DNA of 50,282 nucleotides. It comes from Pseudoneurospora amorphoporcata. Taxonomy: Eukaryota > Ascomycota > Sordariomycetes > Sordariales > Sordariaceae. Positions within the stretch are counted from its first letter, which is position 1. Each line of letters begins with the position of its first letter. The position numbers and the translations under genes are program-made. Location: contig MU859291.1 in NCBI GenBank assembly GCA_033297205.1, forward strand, positions 1-50,282, read 5' to 3'. The notes beneath the pieces are model-generated. The model saw nothing but the letters and a program-made list of their open reading frames with translations. It was not told the origin of the DNA and did not search any database. Positions 32,988 through 44,471 of the stretch are shown here, piece after piece.

Positions 32988-34901
32988 GGGAAGGTGCTGT
33001 TTGGGGAGGTCCGCTGTCTCAAGGGAGACAACTGTGTTATTTAGAACGGATATATTTTGTTTTGTGTTTTAGAGGTCGTGCAAAGTTATTGGCTTGAATA
33101 CGCACTTGTTAAGGAGAAGCTCAACTGATTTCTAGATCAGCGTTAGAATGCATTGATTGATCAACGTCGAATATATTTTCCAAACAAATGTCAAACGTGG
33201 TTATGTGTCTCATACCTCCTACGGACGCGATCCCCTCATTGTCGGCATTCAAGGATAACCGTAACATGCGATTGAATAGAGGTAGGTAAGCATGACCCGG
33301 GATGTAAAGATTGACTTTAACTCACTGCCTCGTCTGTTGTATAACTTGGAGATGCCGGTTGACATAGGCCAGGGGTTCTCCTGTCGTGTTCTTCTTTCGA
33401 AATGTACCTGCCGAAACTGCCCAGACACCAACATACATACCTCTAGAACTCCACCTACCACGTTCAATAAATTCACCGCGCTCTTGGCAGTTACGAGGTC
33501 TAATATCTTTAAACAAGTGTGCAGGATCGGTCATGATGTTGAAGACCCCTGTGCATGCGGATACTACACCAACATAGTGTCTACCAAGCGGCCCCCACTA
33601 ATAAAGGGTCCAAAGGTTCGGTTCTAAGGTCTACTGAGGCTGAGCCAACCTGTCTAGGTTGGGCTGCTTGAGCCCTTGAACTTGACTTACCGTCCTAAGC
33701 GGTTATACTCCCTCATGTATGTCATGTCCAGACATTTGCCGGCGGGGATACACGTTGATTGAATTCGCTTCTGTTTATTACCTTGTGGATAAGTACGAGC
33801 GCCGCATCGTCACCCTGACTCAGCTTACCTCGAATTTCAGTTGCATAGTTGTATGTGAAAACCCTAGACATGTTTCATGGAATTAACCTTCGCGGCACAG
33901 CTTGGCTGCGTATCTTCCTCCATGTCCATCACCTGCCATACGGCTTAATTCGTGCAGACCCTGGGTGGACACTTTTACAATGAGGCTGGCTGGGGCAAAG
34001 CATCAGAAGAATTTTGGCGCAAGTACAGCTATGTACTCCTGCCTCCATCAAGGTCACTACCATCCAACAGAAGAAGATATTCCCTTCACTGGTCGACATG
34101 GAAGAGGAATCAATGGAACCACCCGCAACAATAGGATACTCGAGACTGCGTTTGTTCTGGTAGGTACGCTACGGAGTTCGCACCTATTAAGAACTTCATA
34201 TGGATAGTCTAATACTCAATAAAAGGAGGCCAGTTCGCGAATTGTCCCGAGTTGAGTTGTAATTCACTTTTGGGGTCCCGGATTCAGTTGAGGAAGTTGA
34301 GTTATTCTAAGTGCAGTACGTAAAACGTACAAGAACGAGTGAAGTCCTAAACCAGAGGAGTCGGTCAGTTTCGCTAGGCTTTTGTTTTGACGTTTTTGAA
34401 CTTGCTACTAGTGCCGAGCTTGTTCCCCCTAACAATCACTCATGTTGTACGAGTCGTATGGGAGGGTAAGGTAGAGGAGGTAGGTAGCAACGAAGAAAAG
34501 AAGGGTGAAAACTGTTGGGACCGATGACACCGATAGAACCTTGCATATAGTAGCCATTCTCTGTGGGTATGCTGCTGGATAGACGCCTTTTGGTCAACTC
34601 AAGTTGCCGTGTGTTGTTTTCATCTATACGCATGTCCAACGGTTGACTGGTACTGAGGTTGTCAGAATGCATTGCACCAGTTTAATGACCGGGGAGCTAG
34701 TAATGAAACCAAGAGTGTGGGACTGGAAGGGACAAGCCAAGGAGGTCGCAGAAGACCGACCATGGACCGGATAGGTAAATGTATGAAAAGGTTGAGAGGA
34801 CTGACGAGTTTTTCGACCTCGTCCAAGCCAGACAACCACCACTCCCCTTCAAACCGAGTTCCTACATCACACCACCCTTGATCGCAAATAAAGAAGCGAA
34901 A
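32988..34901. other. Long intergenic region
   Basis: No gene, RNA or repeat is supported. Frames of 60-182 codons on both strands have no signal peptides or motifs; the longest (34662-35210, minus) is the antisense of the small secreted protein gene and its promoter. Confidence 0.45.
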
Positions 34902-35596
34902 ATGGTTCACATCGCCCCCTTCTCCCTTGCCGCCATGAGCCTCCTCACTCTCGCCGCCACTGCTCCCACGGCGGTCACCACCGAACCCGTCTTTTCCTTT
35001 GCCAAATGGGTTGACGACGTGATTGCCAACCCCGAGACTGCCCTCATCCCGGAGGAGGCATGGCAGGCCTACCTTGACACAGCCAATTCCACTTCTGTCC
35101 CCATTGCTGCCCCCGGTGGCGCGGAAAAGCGATGGGATCCGGAGGTGTCGTGCAACAACTATGACCCCGGTCCGGCATGGGTGAGTTATTTCTTCCTCGG
35201 GAAACCCCATACATACCTATTTCTACAGCACCAAGCGAGCCAGAAGCTAACAGACCTGAATGCTTTCCGTTCTCAAGGCTCCCGACGCCGTCTGGTGCAT
35301 CAGTGACCTCGCTGCCAAAGGCTCTAACCCATGTGTCGCTGGATCGGAAACTCATTTCTGCAACCCATGGAAGAGCGGGGATCACGGGTGTTTATCAACC
35401 CCCCAATGGGAGGGTGGGTCGGACGAGTACCTGGTGAGTCCTTTGCCTTTCTGCCCCAGGCACAATGGCAAGAAAGCAACTAACAGCGCATTTACTTTCT
35501 AGCCAAGAAGTTGCCCATACAGCCGGTCTCGTTATGGACACTTGCACCGGGCCCGACCAGTACGTAGAGGGCTCGCGCAGGAACGTGAACTTTTGA
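34902..35596 (+). CDS. Small secreted six-cysteine protein, 3 exons (last splice uncertain)
   Basis: Exon 1 is 34902-35180 and exon 2 starts at 35278 after a 97-bp intron (GTGAGT, CTAAC). A signal peptide (MVHIAPFSLAAMSLLTLAAT) and a pro-region end at the kexin-like EKR (75-77). The mature part has cysteines in VSCNNYD, WCISD, NPCVAG, HFCNPW, GCLST and DTCTG. The last exon (acceptor TAG at 35502) reads EVAHTAGLVMDTCTGPDQY only if the donor is the weak GTACCT at 35427. That gives 173 residues ending at 35596. The strong GTGAGT donor at 35434 throws exon 3 into an Arg-rich frame that stops further downstream. Either the weak donor is used, or a one-base deletion at the acceptor has damaged the gene. 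The pattern resembles apoplastic effector-like proteins; I do not recognise the family. Confidence 0.65.
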
Positions 35597-36356
35597 GGCA
35601 TGGATGTACGTGCATATCCGTGCTTGTTAGTTAGCAGTAGGTATCTATGGGCAGAGGTAGTCTTGAGCGTTTGTACTGAGGTGTCAAGGTAGCGCTTGAG
35701 GGTATGTAGTAGGAATCTAACCGACATGATGTACGTATCGAATCGACGGCAAGAGAAGAAAGAACGGGAGTGGCATAAGTTTCGCCTCATACCTACCTGC
35801 CTTTATATCCTGACTGCAGAGACATGACCACAGTTCACATCCATCCCCCAATGACAAGATCAAGGTCAAATACAATACCTACGTAATCTCCATCATCACC
35901 AGTGTAGTTAGCGGGAGACTTGGGTGTTTTGTGCAGGTAGCCACCCGCCTTTCCTAACATGCAAACGGCTTCATGATACTTATCATGATCAGTTGACAAG
36001 TGAAAATAAAGAGTAGAATCTACAGGAAGACGGAGACATTGCATGCACGGACGGAGTGAAAGTGAAAATAAAAGATGACGAAAGAAAATAGTCTTCTGGG
36101 AAGCGAAAACGGGACGGTGCACGGACAAGGTAGAGAAATGTAAGACGACGCAACGTAGTGGGGTGGATCCAAATTATATCCCTTTTCCTGTGCTTAAAGG
36201 TGTCCCAGGAGTAATCCCCTTGATGACAGTCTCCAGCATATCGGTAATTCAAGTGCCGCTTGACCATATGCGATACGCTTCCGGTGGCTTCTTGGGATCT
36301 GGTTCTGTCGACGGGAACGGGGAATCCGGGGTGGGCATTGGCATGGACATCATCCG
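35597..36356. other. Intergenic region between convergent genes
   Basis: This stretch contains the 3' ends of the secreted protein gene (plus) and the SDR gene (minus). No gene or repeat is supported. Confidence 0.45.
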
Positions 36357-37568
36357 TCAAGGAAAATTCACCATGTCTTCCATCGTGATCACTTCCTCCA
36401 TTTCCCAATCCACTTCTCCCTCCCCCATACCACGCCTACACTGCCAAGCAATATGCCCCCCATCAACAACCAAATTCCCTCCCGTCATAAAACTTGACGC
36501 ATCGCTCGCCAAGAACTGTACCACCCCTCTAAACTCCCTCGTCTCCGCCAGTCTCCCCATCATATTCTCCGCCTCCCACTTCTCCCTCAGTCCCGGAACC
36601 TCCTCGAAGTTCTTCCTCACCATCGGCGTCAGAATATGTCCCGGACTAATGCAATTGACTCTGATCTCTCCCGTCCCATCTTCTTGTTTGCGCGACCACT
36701 CCATCGCCAGGTTCCTGGCTAACTGGATCACCGCCGCCTTGGAGCTGTTGTATACAGGGGAGATCAGTCCCTTGTTGGCGACCAAGCCGGATATGGATGC
36801 GATCAGAACGATGGAGCCGGGGGTCTTGAGCTTGTACATTTGTCGGGCGGCGGAGGAGGCCGTCATGAAGACGCCGGTGTAGTTGATGGCGAGCATGCGG
36901 GCGACGTCGTGCGGTTTGTAGTCCATTGCGGGTGTGATTTGTTGGACGCCGGCGGCGGCGACGACACCGTCTAGTCGGTTGTTTTCGGTGGCGATGGAGG
37001 CGACCAGCTCGTCTAGGTGGGAAGTGTCTTGGACGTCTTGTTCCCGGTAGTGCAGGGAGCCGCCGTGAGTGGTGGGGACGCGCTTGAGGGCTTGGGACCA
37101 GATGGTTGAGTTGGGTTGCTCGGCGTGGTCGAGGCAGTAGACTTTTTGGGTGGGAAAGTTAGAAGAGGAAGCTTGGTTAGGAGGTGGATGGGAGGGAGGA
37201 CTATAAGGGTTACCTTTTGCACCAGCTTCGGCAAGTGCTTCTGCCATCTCAAGACCAAGCCCTTGAGCACCGCCCGTGACGATAAAGACTTTGCCGGTTA
37301 GGTCGAACTGGGAGAAACGCTTAAAACCACTGCTCTCGTCTTGAGATTTCGTCTCATTGTCTTTGGGCGCAGGCTGCTTGGGTACTGGTGAAATTGGCAC
37401 TGCTTCTAGCTTAGTAGCAGTTATTATTGTCCGCGTGGCAGTGATGCTGCTGGGTCTGAGAAACGGAGAGCATGTTCGTTGTGCGAGACAGCTATTGCTA
37501 GTGTTGAGTGTGCCGATAAGACGCTGCCTGGTGAGAAGGCGAGCCGCTCTTGTTGCTGAAGGGTTCAT
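36357..37568 (-). CDS. Short-chain dehydrogenase/reductase, mitochondrial type, 2 exons
   Basis: Exons on the minus strand are 37568-37214 and 37141-36357. The 72-bp intron (GTAACC donor, CTAAC branch, AAG acceptor) is a multiple of three with no stop, so the unspliced frame also stays open (403 versus 379 residues). Splicing joins EAGAK to VYCLDHAEQP, restoring the normal SDR second strand. The N-terminus (about 1-50) is rich in Arg, Ser and Thr without acidic residues, like a mitochondrial presequence. The nucleotide-binding motif TGGAQGLG is at 98-105, followed by the AAAG block and the catalytic Ser in LIASISG. YNSSK is the YxxxK pair and the C-terminal motif is GGNLVVDGGHIAW. The overall pattern is closest to fungal D-arabinitol/sorbose-type polyol dehydrogenases; substrate is unproven. 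Confidence 0.88.
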   Translation of the reverse strand: MNPSATRAARLLTRQRLIGTLNTSNSCLAQRTCSPFLRPSSITATRTIITATKLEAVPISPVPKQPAPKDNETKSQDESSGFKRFSQFDLTGKVFIVTGGAQGLGLEMAEALAEAGAKGNPYSPPSHPPPNQASSSNFPTQKVYCLDHAEQPNSTIWSQALKRVPTTHGGSLHYREQDVQDTSHLDELVASIATENNRLDGVVAAAGVQQITPAMDYKPHDVARMLAINYTGVFMTASSAARQMYKLKTPGSIVLIASISGLVANKGLISPVYNSSKAAVIQLARNLAMEWSRKQEDGTGEIRVNCISPGHILTPMVRKNFEEVPGLREKWEAENMMGRLAETREFRGVVQFLASDASSFMTGGNLVVDGGHIAWQCRRGMGEGEVDWEMEEVITMEDMVNFP

Positions 37569-38629
37569 GTTGAATGAGTGTCTGTGGTGTTTAATATCTT
37601 TCTTCTTCTGACAATCAGAGTTGAGTTTTGCTGACAGGAACAGGTTGCTGAAGGATGGGATATTTCTAGACCGCGATCAATTTGCTTTGTAGAGGGTTGC
37701 TTCATAAAGAACCTCTTCAAGACAACAACATATCTGTATTGATGGTTCATGGTAGACACCACAACCGACGATCAAGCAAAGATCTCGATGTTCATCAAGC
37801 CCTTGCGTCACAAAGGAGGCGCAGGTCTTGGACGTTTCCGACTTGGTCTCAATATTACCCACTTAAACTTCGGGTCGATAACGAAGAATCGCATAATGGT
37901 TTGCCATGTTGAACGAAAATTCGCATGCTATACGGTCGAGGGTCGTCGATCAGCTCAATCTCAGACGTCATAAAAGTGGGGGAGAAAGGGGTTGATTTGC
38001 GGTGAATTGTACAAAAAGAGTTCATTGTTCGGATGTGGCCAGCCGATAGTGTACGCATCTCGGTGTGTATCAGGGTTGATACGAGGTCTTTGTGGTCAGT
38101 GATGATTTTGATGTTTGTACTGTTGTAGGTCGTCTCAGGTGAGGATATTCCTGACGATCAATGTTGATAGAGTCCGTGCCCTTGGACCCCTCTGTCCGAA
38201 AAGGGACTGCTTCTGGACTTCAAAGGGTCCTTCTTGATTCACCATGATCGGTTCCACGATGCTCCCTTCCTTCCAACTGTGGAATGAAGACGAAATGTCC
38301 AGATCTTCTTGTATTACCTCCAGGAGACCCCATCCTTGCACTGTAAGGAGCACGAGACGACAAATCATGTTTTCTCAAACGTCCAGGCCAACAAGAACTC
38401 GACAGCCGCCGCCGGTATCAGACAATGAAAGCACGAAGAAAAAGGCGACAAAGAAAGCCCTTTGTCAGGCGCCCGTCTTGACGACAATGACCGGGCGTCA
38501 AGCCTCCTTCACCGCTACGCCACACAAAGAGACGAGAAGCATGGGGACGAGTTCATCAGGACATTCATTCACAATCATCATCATAACTCATAACATCGAC
38601 GCCATCGGCATCCGTGGGCCCTCCCATCA
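37569..38629. other. Intergenic region
   Basis: This stretch holds the SDR promoter and the 3' flank of the GH71 gene. The plus frame at 38244-38804 (186 codons) overlaps the GH71 end and lacks features. Nothing else is supported. Confidence 0.45.
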
Positions 38630-40176
38630 TCATGAGCTGATAACAGCCGGGTTCCAATTCGCCATCCCGCCCACACACTGCGTCGTGATGGATGGTCCTC
38701 CCTTTGCCTCCGCAATTAGCACTGTCGTTCCGTTTTCGAGGGTTCTCGACACCGTCACCACCACATCCCCCGTGCTGTTGGTGAACAACACCTTGCCCGA
38801 ATAGATCCCTGCTCCGCCGACCTGCGGCGTCTTCTTTGAGAAGGTGGCATTTAGGTCCTTCCCGCCGACCGAAACCCTGATATCGGCCGGCTCTGCCAAC
38901 AAAGCGGTGATGAAGATGTTATCTTGAAGCAGCTCATCCGGCGCGTACACCTGCTGGTAATTCGGGTCATTTCCAGTTGTATTGCCGCTGTTACAGGCTT
39001 TCGCTGGGTTGATTCGATAGTAGGCCACTACCGCCTCCTCTTTCACGGCGACGTTTTTCTGCGCTACCACCTTCGCTCTGAAGGGGACCGAGGTCTTCGA
39101 TGAAGCTGGTGCGGTGACAATGGTGGTGAGAGTTCTGACAATAGTGGTAATGGAAGTAGCGGTGGGGACCATGGTGACAATGGTGGTGCTCGTCTTGGTA
39201 GGCTGGCCTTTGCTGCCCTGCTTGTACTGTTGGATATAGTAGGGCAGCAACTTCCTCCACCCGTCATGCGGCATGTTTTCAGCATAATTGATCGGCGCAT
39301 TTCCGCTCTGGAACAGCCCAAGCGCTTTCTCGCGGACCGGGCCGATATAGTGCGACTCGCCGTAGTCATTCCATGTGAGAATCTCCACGACGTCGGGTTG
39401 GAAGTCGATCACCTGTTGCCAACGCGTATCCCAGAGCTCATCTCCCTTCCAGAGCCAGTTCTTGTTCCAGCCAGGAAGGTTGGTATAGAACCACCCGGCA
39501 ACCGGCATCATATAAGGACGACCGCTCAACGCCTCGCGATATTGCTCATCCACTTCCGTGGTCATGGCAGAAGGCCCCTTAGGCCAAGCATCGAAGCTGA
39601 ATAGTCCATCCGCAACACTATTCGCCTTCGTGGCCGCGTTTGCGGGGCCAAGTGAGGACCAGTCTGGGATAAAAAGACAATTGGTCTTGCTCTTGATATC
39701 ATGCCAGTCCTCCGCATGATCGGGTCCCTCGAAGGTGGAAACGAGAGGCTTGTAGGTGTTGTCAGGCTTGAAGTATGAGCGCTCATTTGCCCACCGGTTG
39801 ATCAGGGTGGTTACATCATTTTTGGGCCAAGGCGCTTGGGCGTTGTAGTCGAAGGAGAAGAACAGCTTGAAGTTGGCGGCGTTGGCAGCTCGAAAGGCAT
39901 TGGTCAATGAGTTGGCATTGCTTGCGTCCTGAGAAGCAATGTTCAGAACAAAGCCGTCGATAGAGGCGTTCTGTGCAAGAGCGATGTCATCTTGCCAGTC
40001 GGACAGGTCATAATTAGGTGCATTTCCAACCTGAATCCATGTCAGTGAAAGTTCCATTGTGTTTCAACTGGGAGGATGGAACTTACAATAAAGTGAGCAA
40101 AGACCTCCTTTGCTGCCTGCGCAAAGGGCAGCAGCGCCAGCGCTGTCGCTGTCAGAATGGAGGACGAGTATCTCAT
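38630..40176 (-). CDS. Secreted GH71 alpha-1,3-glucanase (mutanase), 2 exons
   Basis: Exon 1 (40176-40087) encodes a signal peptide (MRYSSSILTATALALLPFAQ) and the start of the barrel, AKEVFAHFI. A 56-bp intron (GTAAGT, CTGAC, CAG) leads to exon 2 (40030-38630), which continues VGNAPNYDLSDWQDDI. The product is 496 residues. GH71 blocks visible are DGFVLNIA (55-62), KLFFSFDY (85-92), PYMMPVAGWFYTNLPGWNKN (202-221) and the likely active-site strand EILTWNDYGESHYIGP (246-261). A Thr-rich linker (about 310-341) connects to a C-terminal domain with a CNSGNTTGNDP motif, as in mutanases. The enzyme cleaves alpha-1,3-glucan of fungal walls, so it could serve wall remodelling, autolysis or mycoparasitism. 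The spliced start at 40176 is preferred over the in-intron ATG at 40057. Confidence 0.94.
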
Positions 40177-42337
40177 TTTGATACTTGATACCGTGGCTCT
40201 AGGTCCTGACCGAAAAAAAAAAGGGTATAGAATGAGAGGTAAGGACTGTGCTTATAAACGGAGAGGAACCTCTGCCCTTCACCGAGGGGACCGTGACCTT
40301 CCTGATCAAAGAAAAAACAAAGTGGGGTAATGGAGCGTCAAGCTCCGTTGGTAATGGTCTCTGGTCTAGATTCTGCGGACTTCATCTTGACATGGTGTCC
40401 CTGTATCTAGGGCTGAGGACATTTAAGTAAAGTTGGTTAGATGATATTGGCAATAGCCTCATATGGCAAGCGTAGCGAATCTGCTAACGATCCGCTTGGA
40501 TGGCTGGTGCATACCGATACCGGAGATATCGGAGGACATTCCAAAAGTATAAGATGTCAACAGGGACCATGCGTCCAGCCACAGCTGAAGCTACCGAATT
40601 TGACGGTCAAGCAAAACTTGGATCCACCGGGCGTTGTCAGACCGCCTCAAACGGGAAGGTGAAGTAAAAAAGCATATCTTCGATGTTTGAGTGGTTTGCT
40701 TTGAGGATTAATCAAACTCTCTAGGACCTTCGAGGATTTCATTGTCGTTTCAACATCTCTCATCACAAACGCAAAAGGCGCGAAAGAGGTGGTGGTGTTG
40801 AGGATTTTCGCGACCGATTGTTTGATTGACCAACGTCCGTTCCGTTTCCAAAAACTCGAAGTCTGAATCTCTTACAGGGAGAGGCCTGTGTAATGCCCCT
40901 TGGCCGAGAAATGAGCAAGTTGAAAGCGGCGTTGGCAAACGCAAACTTGAAGCTGAAACGGGCTGGGCCGCTGAGGTCCGAATTTTGGGTGTGTTTTGGG
41001 AGAAAAACTGCAACAAACGACCAACCATTGAGTTGGTGACCAATCCGGCGCTTTTCACGGTAGTGCTGACGCTATCGCAAGGGACACCAATGAGATAAAA
41101 GAAGGGAAGCCGCATTGGAACTGTTGATGCTTCCGCGATCACGCCTAAGTGGATTCGTAAGATTCGTCAGATTCAATTTCTTGACTCTTGCACCATTTGA
41201 CTGAAGAAACACACACCGAATTTCTCACGGCGAGGCGACCGGCACTCCTCGACCTAAAGCACTGTCAGCAAATGATGCGACGCTACGAAATACCCTATCT
41301 TGAGGCGGTGGAAGACGTCTTGAACGGCCTGATGGTGGAAGTCAGCCACCGCGATGTTTCGGAGGGCGGACGGGAAAAGACGGTGTACTTCACCGCTGAG
41401 TATGCATCTAATATTGTATCGAAACTGAAGATATTCTCGTCCAATGTACTACCGGCGGCCAGCATCGTTGGCAACATGAAACGGGCGCCGTGATGGACAT
41501 ATCAAGATAACCTGCCAAGGGGTGTGTTGGCTTTCTGAGTGGGGGATTTGGAGACTTTTTGCAAAGTTGCAAGAAGACGGGAGTGGGGTCTGGAGTTTAT
41601 CTAGAGGAAGTTGACCGAGGCTTCGGCTGAAAAACTCACTTTCAGAAAACCTCTTGGTCTGATGAGGAATTTTGGAGAGGGCGAGGAAGAGGCGGAGGAT
41701 AAACTAAATGAATGGGATTGAGCCACCATGGGAAGTGGGGCTGGCGCGATCAGGAAGCTTCCAGAGTCGAACCTCCTTCTGAGTGTGGCATCCTCTGCCA
41801 CCGTTGTTCTTGCCTCCAACCTTCAGTCATGGATACCAGCGAGATGCACGTCGGGCGCGACTGCATTCTTGATGTTGAACAGGCGGCATACATTGTTCTT
41901 GCGACTGCAACTCGAGGATCCATTCGGGCAGAAACGATGGGTGAAACCTGCGGCTTATTGCGGATTTTTGTATCTCGACAGGAGACCGTCGAAATTTTTG
42001 CGATCGAGGGCATCTCGATGGGTATTTCATTGATCAAGAAAATTGAAGGGGTTTTTCTGAGAAGAGTTTTGTCAGCTTTGTCTTTTTGAAGAACTTTGAG
42101 TGCTCGGGAGGGAAAAAAGTGGAAGAGACCTTCACCTTCCATCCGCCTTGACCCTTTCCAACGATTGACTGTGTTCTGACATCATCGCAGGAAGCGGGAA
42201 ATAGTCAACGATGACAATCCTCACTAAGGGGTCAGAGACGCTTCTAGCCCTGACGAGTACCTCGTTTCTGTCTTCGTATTGCGGCGTACAAAGCAGTACT
42301 TCACGCCTAGCTCAACGACCATTAGGCAGCATTGGCG
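40177..42337. other. Long intergenic region
   Basis: Frames of up to 130 codons on both strands (for example 41712-42089 plus and 41750-42142 minus overlap one another) have no domain or signal peptide. No repeat boundary was found. Nothing is supported. Confidence 0.45.
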
Positions 42338-43277
42338 ATGCTCGACTCAAATCCTCTCCTCAATACACCCTCATCCAAACACCCTTACCTCACCGGCAGC
42401 CAAGGACAAGACTTGAATACCCGGGAGAGTGAGGTACTCACCACAACTGTTAACCTCCTTGTCTGCCGTATGACTCCTGCGTCCCTGATCTTCAACGCCG
42501 GTAACCTGCCTACGCCCGTGCCAAGAATACCGATACCCCCTGAACACCATGAGGAAGAGTAGTGTAGATTATACTACTACTCCTTCTCCCTCACACCACG
42601 GAGTCACCGTATCCTCCACCAGTTTGCCCTCTCTCTCCCTTGCCCATACCATGACCCAAGCCCGCTACATCTACGGGTGCACCACCCCCTCCCCTTCGGC
42701 CTCCTATACCGGCACTCTAGGCAAATCCGTCAAGATCGATGCCTTGACCAAGCTTGACGTTACAAGGTTAATAGCCCGCGGAACCGTACCCGACAATCCT
42801 TCGCCTCCGGAGCCAATAAAAGGATGCGTAGATACCCGCTCTGTTTCCGGAATCCTCGCTCCCCTCTCCTGCTCATCATGTGAAGAAGAGGACCCCATCA
42901 AAATCTTCACCTTTCCACCCAACCACTACGCCCAAGAAGCTCGCTTCGTGTCCCGGCACAATGGCATAGCCGAAGATGACGGGTGGCTGCTCACGTACGT
43001 CTTTGATGAGTCCCAGATTGATGAAGAATCTGGAGAGTGCGGGCAAGGGGCAAAGAGTAAGTTATGGGTCATCGACGCCAAGGGAATGAAGGAGGTTGTG
43101 GCGATGATACGGCTACCGCAGAGGGTACCGTATGGGTTTCATGGAACCTGGTTCAGTGAGAAGGAGGTCCTTGGGCAGAGGGGGGTTGAGAGGTTTAGGA
43201 GGCTGGAGGAGGAGGGTAGCGAGGGTGCGTTTTGGGGAATGGTGAGACAGTATATTGGGAGGTTGCTGTTAGGGTGA
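42338..43277 (+). pseudogene. Carotenoid oxygenase (RPE65 family) relic
   Basis: The C-terminal third is clearly readable: ARYIYGCTTPSPSASYTGTL, GKSVKIDALTKLDVTRLIAR, KGCVDTRSV, HYAQEARFV, DDGWLLTYVFDESQID, LWVIDAKGMKEVVAMIRLPQ and RVPYGFHGTWF. The last includes the C-terminal iron-ligand histidine. Upstream in another frame are NLLVCRMTPASLIFNAGNLP and CRLYYYSFS, separated by a TAG stop at 42560. A frameshift near 42,640 joins the two parts. The putative start (ATG 42338, then HPYLTG) runs directly into the late block, so about 400 residues carrying the other three iron-binding histidines are missing. The product cannot be an active carotenoid dioxygenase. Missing parts were not found within 2 kb upstream. 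Confidence 0.82.
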
Positions 43278-43840
43278 GGATCGGCCTTCTATGTGTCCTC
43301 TCATCTTGGGAAAATGAATATGAGTGTTGGTTGATCAAGACTGTGGTTCTGCGAGGCATGCAGGTAAGCGAACCTTCGATAGGTTCCCAATGTCTGGTTA
43401 TCTGCTCTGACTTCTGGTTACCTTATTTGATGTGTCATTTCGATTTCCCCCTGCGTCCCCTCCAGCTGGATATCGTAAGAATCCATGCCCTGGAAAGCGG
43501 ATGTTGGCATCGCTGAAGTGCTGCCCTGGGTCGATCGTTCCTGAACTGCCGTCCATCGACGCCCTTGTCTTGAACCTAGTAAGCACCCTGCGTCCATAGA
43601 TGACAGCATGAATCAGCCCCTAGAGGCACTTCAGGTTACGGCCGTGTAAGTAGCAGTAGGTCTAGATAGTTGGTCAGCAGCGATTCAGCAAGTGTCCCCA
43701 GCAGTATGATTGATGAGTGTGCTTCGTGTAGAGAGTATGTATTGCCGGCGTTGATTTGGCGGCGTTGGGCGGATTGACCACCCACAACACTTGATCCTTG
43801 GCTTTCAACATTCCAACCAAAACCGCCAACAGCCGCCACA
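43278..43840. other. Intergenic region
   Basis: No gene, RNA or repeat is supported between the carotenoid oxygenase relic and the small secreted protein relic. Confidence 0.45.
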
Positions 43841-44471
43841 ATGCAGTCCGTTCTCGCCATCAGCATCTCCCTCTTCTCCCTCCTCTTCCCCGTCCTCGGC
43901 GCCCCCACCCCAGCTGACCATGCTCTCGAGGCTCGCACTCCCGGCAATATTAGCCCCCTGACCTTCCTCACCAGACTCATATTCCAAGCCATCAAGCTCA
44001 CCAAATCGCGCCATAGGTCTTCGTCTGTACCGGCTCCAACTGAAGGAATACGTGCGAGGTCCTGACTATTGGTATCAACGGAGCCTGTGTCAGACTTCCC
44101 TCCACCTACGATGGACACATTGGCACTGCTGGCCCCGACCACGGAACCATCTTCCGCCTCTTCACGTACGTACTTGCTGTTCCTGTTCCAGTCCACTTCC
44201 CAGGCAGACGTAACATGACACCTAAGATGCTAACTGAATGCCTTGGCCTTTTAGCAACGGAGACTGCACCGGCCACGGCGTTGCTATCCTGACTTACCCC
44301 GGCGAGACCAACTTGTACTCCAGTAATGGCATTGATGCTGGTCACCAGGCCCGTTACATCCAGTGCCGCTCGTGCAGGGACTGCTTAAAGATTTGGGGTT
44401 GTTTAGAGTTGGATGACACAAACGCCGGAGATGAGCTGGATGTGAGCAAGGACATGATGGGAAACAGATGA
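43841..44471 (+). pseudogene. Small secreted beta/gamma-crystallin-like protein, decayed
   Basis: A good start context (cacaATG) and signal peptide (MQSVLAISISLFSLLFPVLG) begin the gene. A second reading frame then gives VFVCTGSN, a TGA stop at 44041, RNTCEVLTIGINGACVRLPS and GPDHGTIFRLFT. After a convincing 89-bp intron (44166-44254; GTACGT, CTAAC, TAG) follow NGDCTGHGVAILTYPGETNL and AGHQARYIQC. This order (C...C...C...PD.G......C.G....YPG....QC) resembles small secreted fungal proteins with a crystallin-like fold. The TGA probably replaces a tryptophan. No usable donor links the signal frame to the second frame, although an AG acceptor sits just before VFVC (44016). The original stop after QC seems lost, extending the frame to 44471. 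Family assignment is by pattern only. Confidence 0.55.

Noticed and set aside
41712..42142. Overlapping 125-130-codon frames on both strands
   Set aside because: They are mutual shadows with no motif; neither connects to the carotenoid oxygenase relic.
10804..44471. A secondary-metabolite or virulence gene cluster
   Set aside because: There is no PKS, NRPS, terpene synthase or pathway regulator. Neighbouring genes are functionally unrelated and widely spaced.
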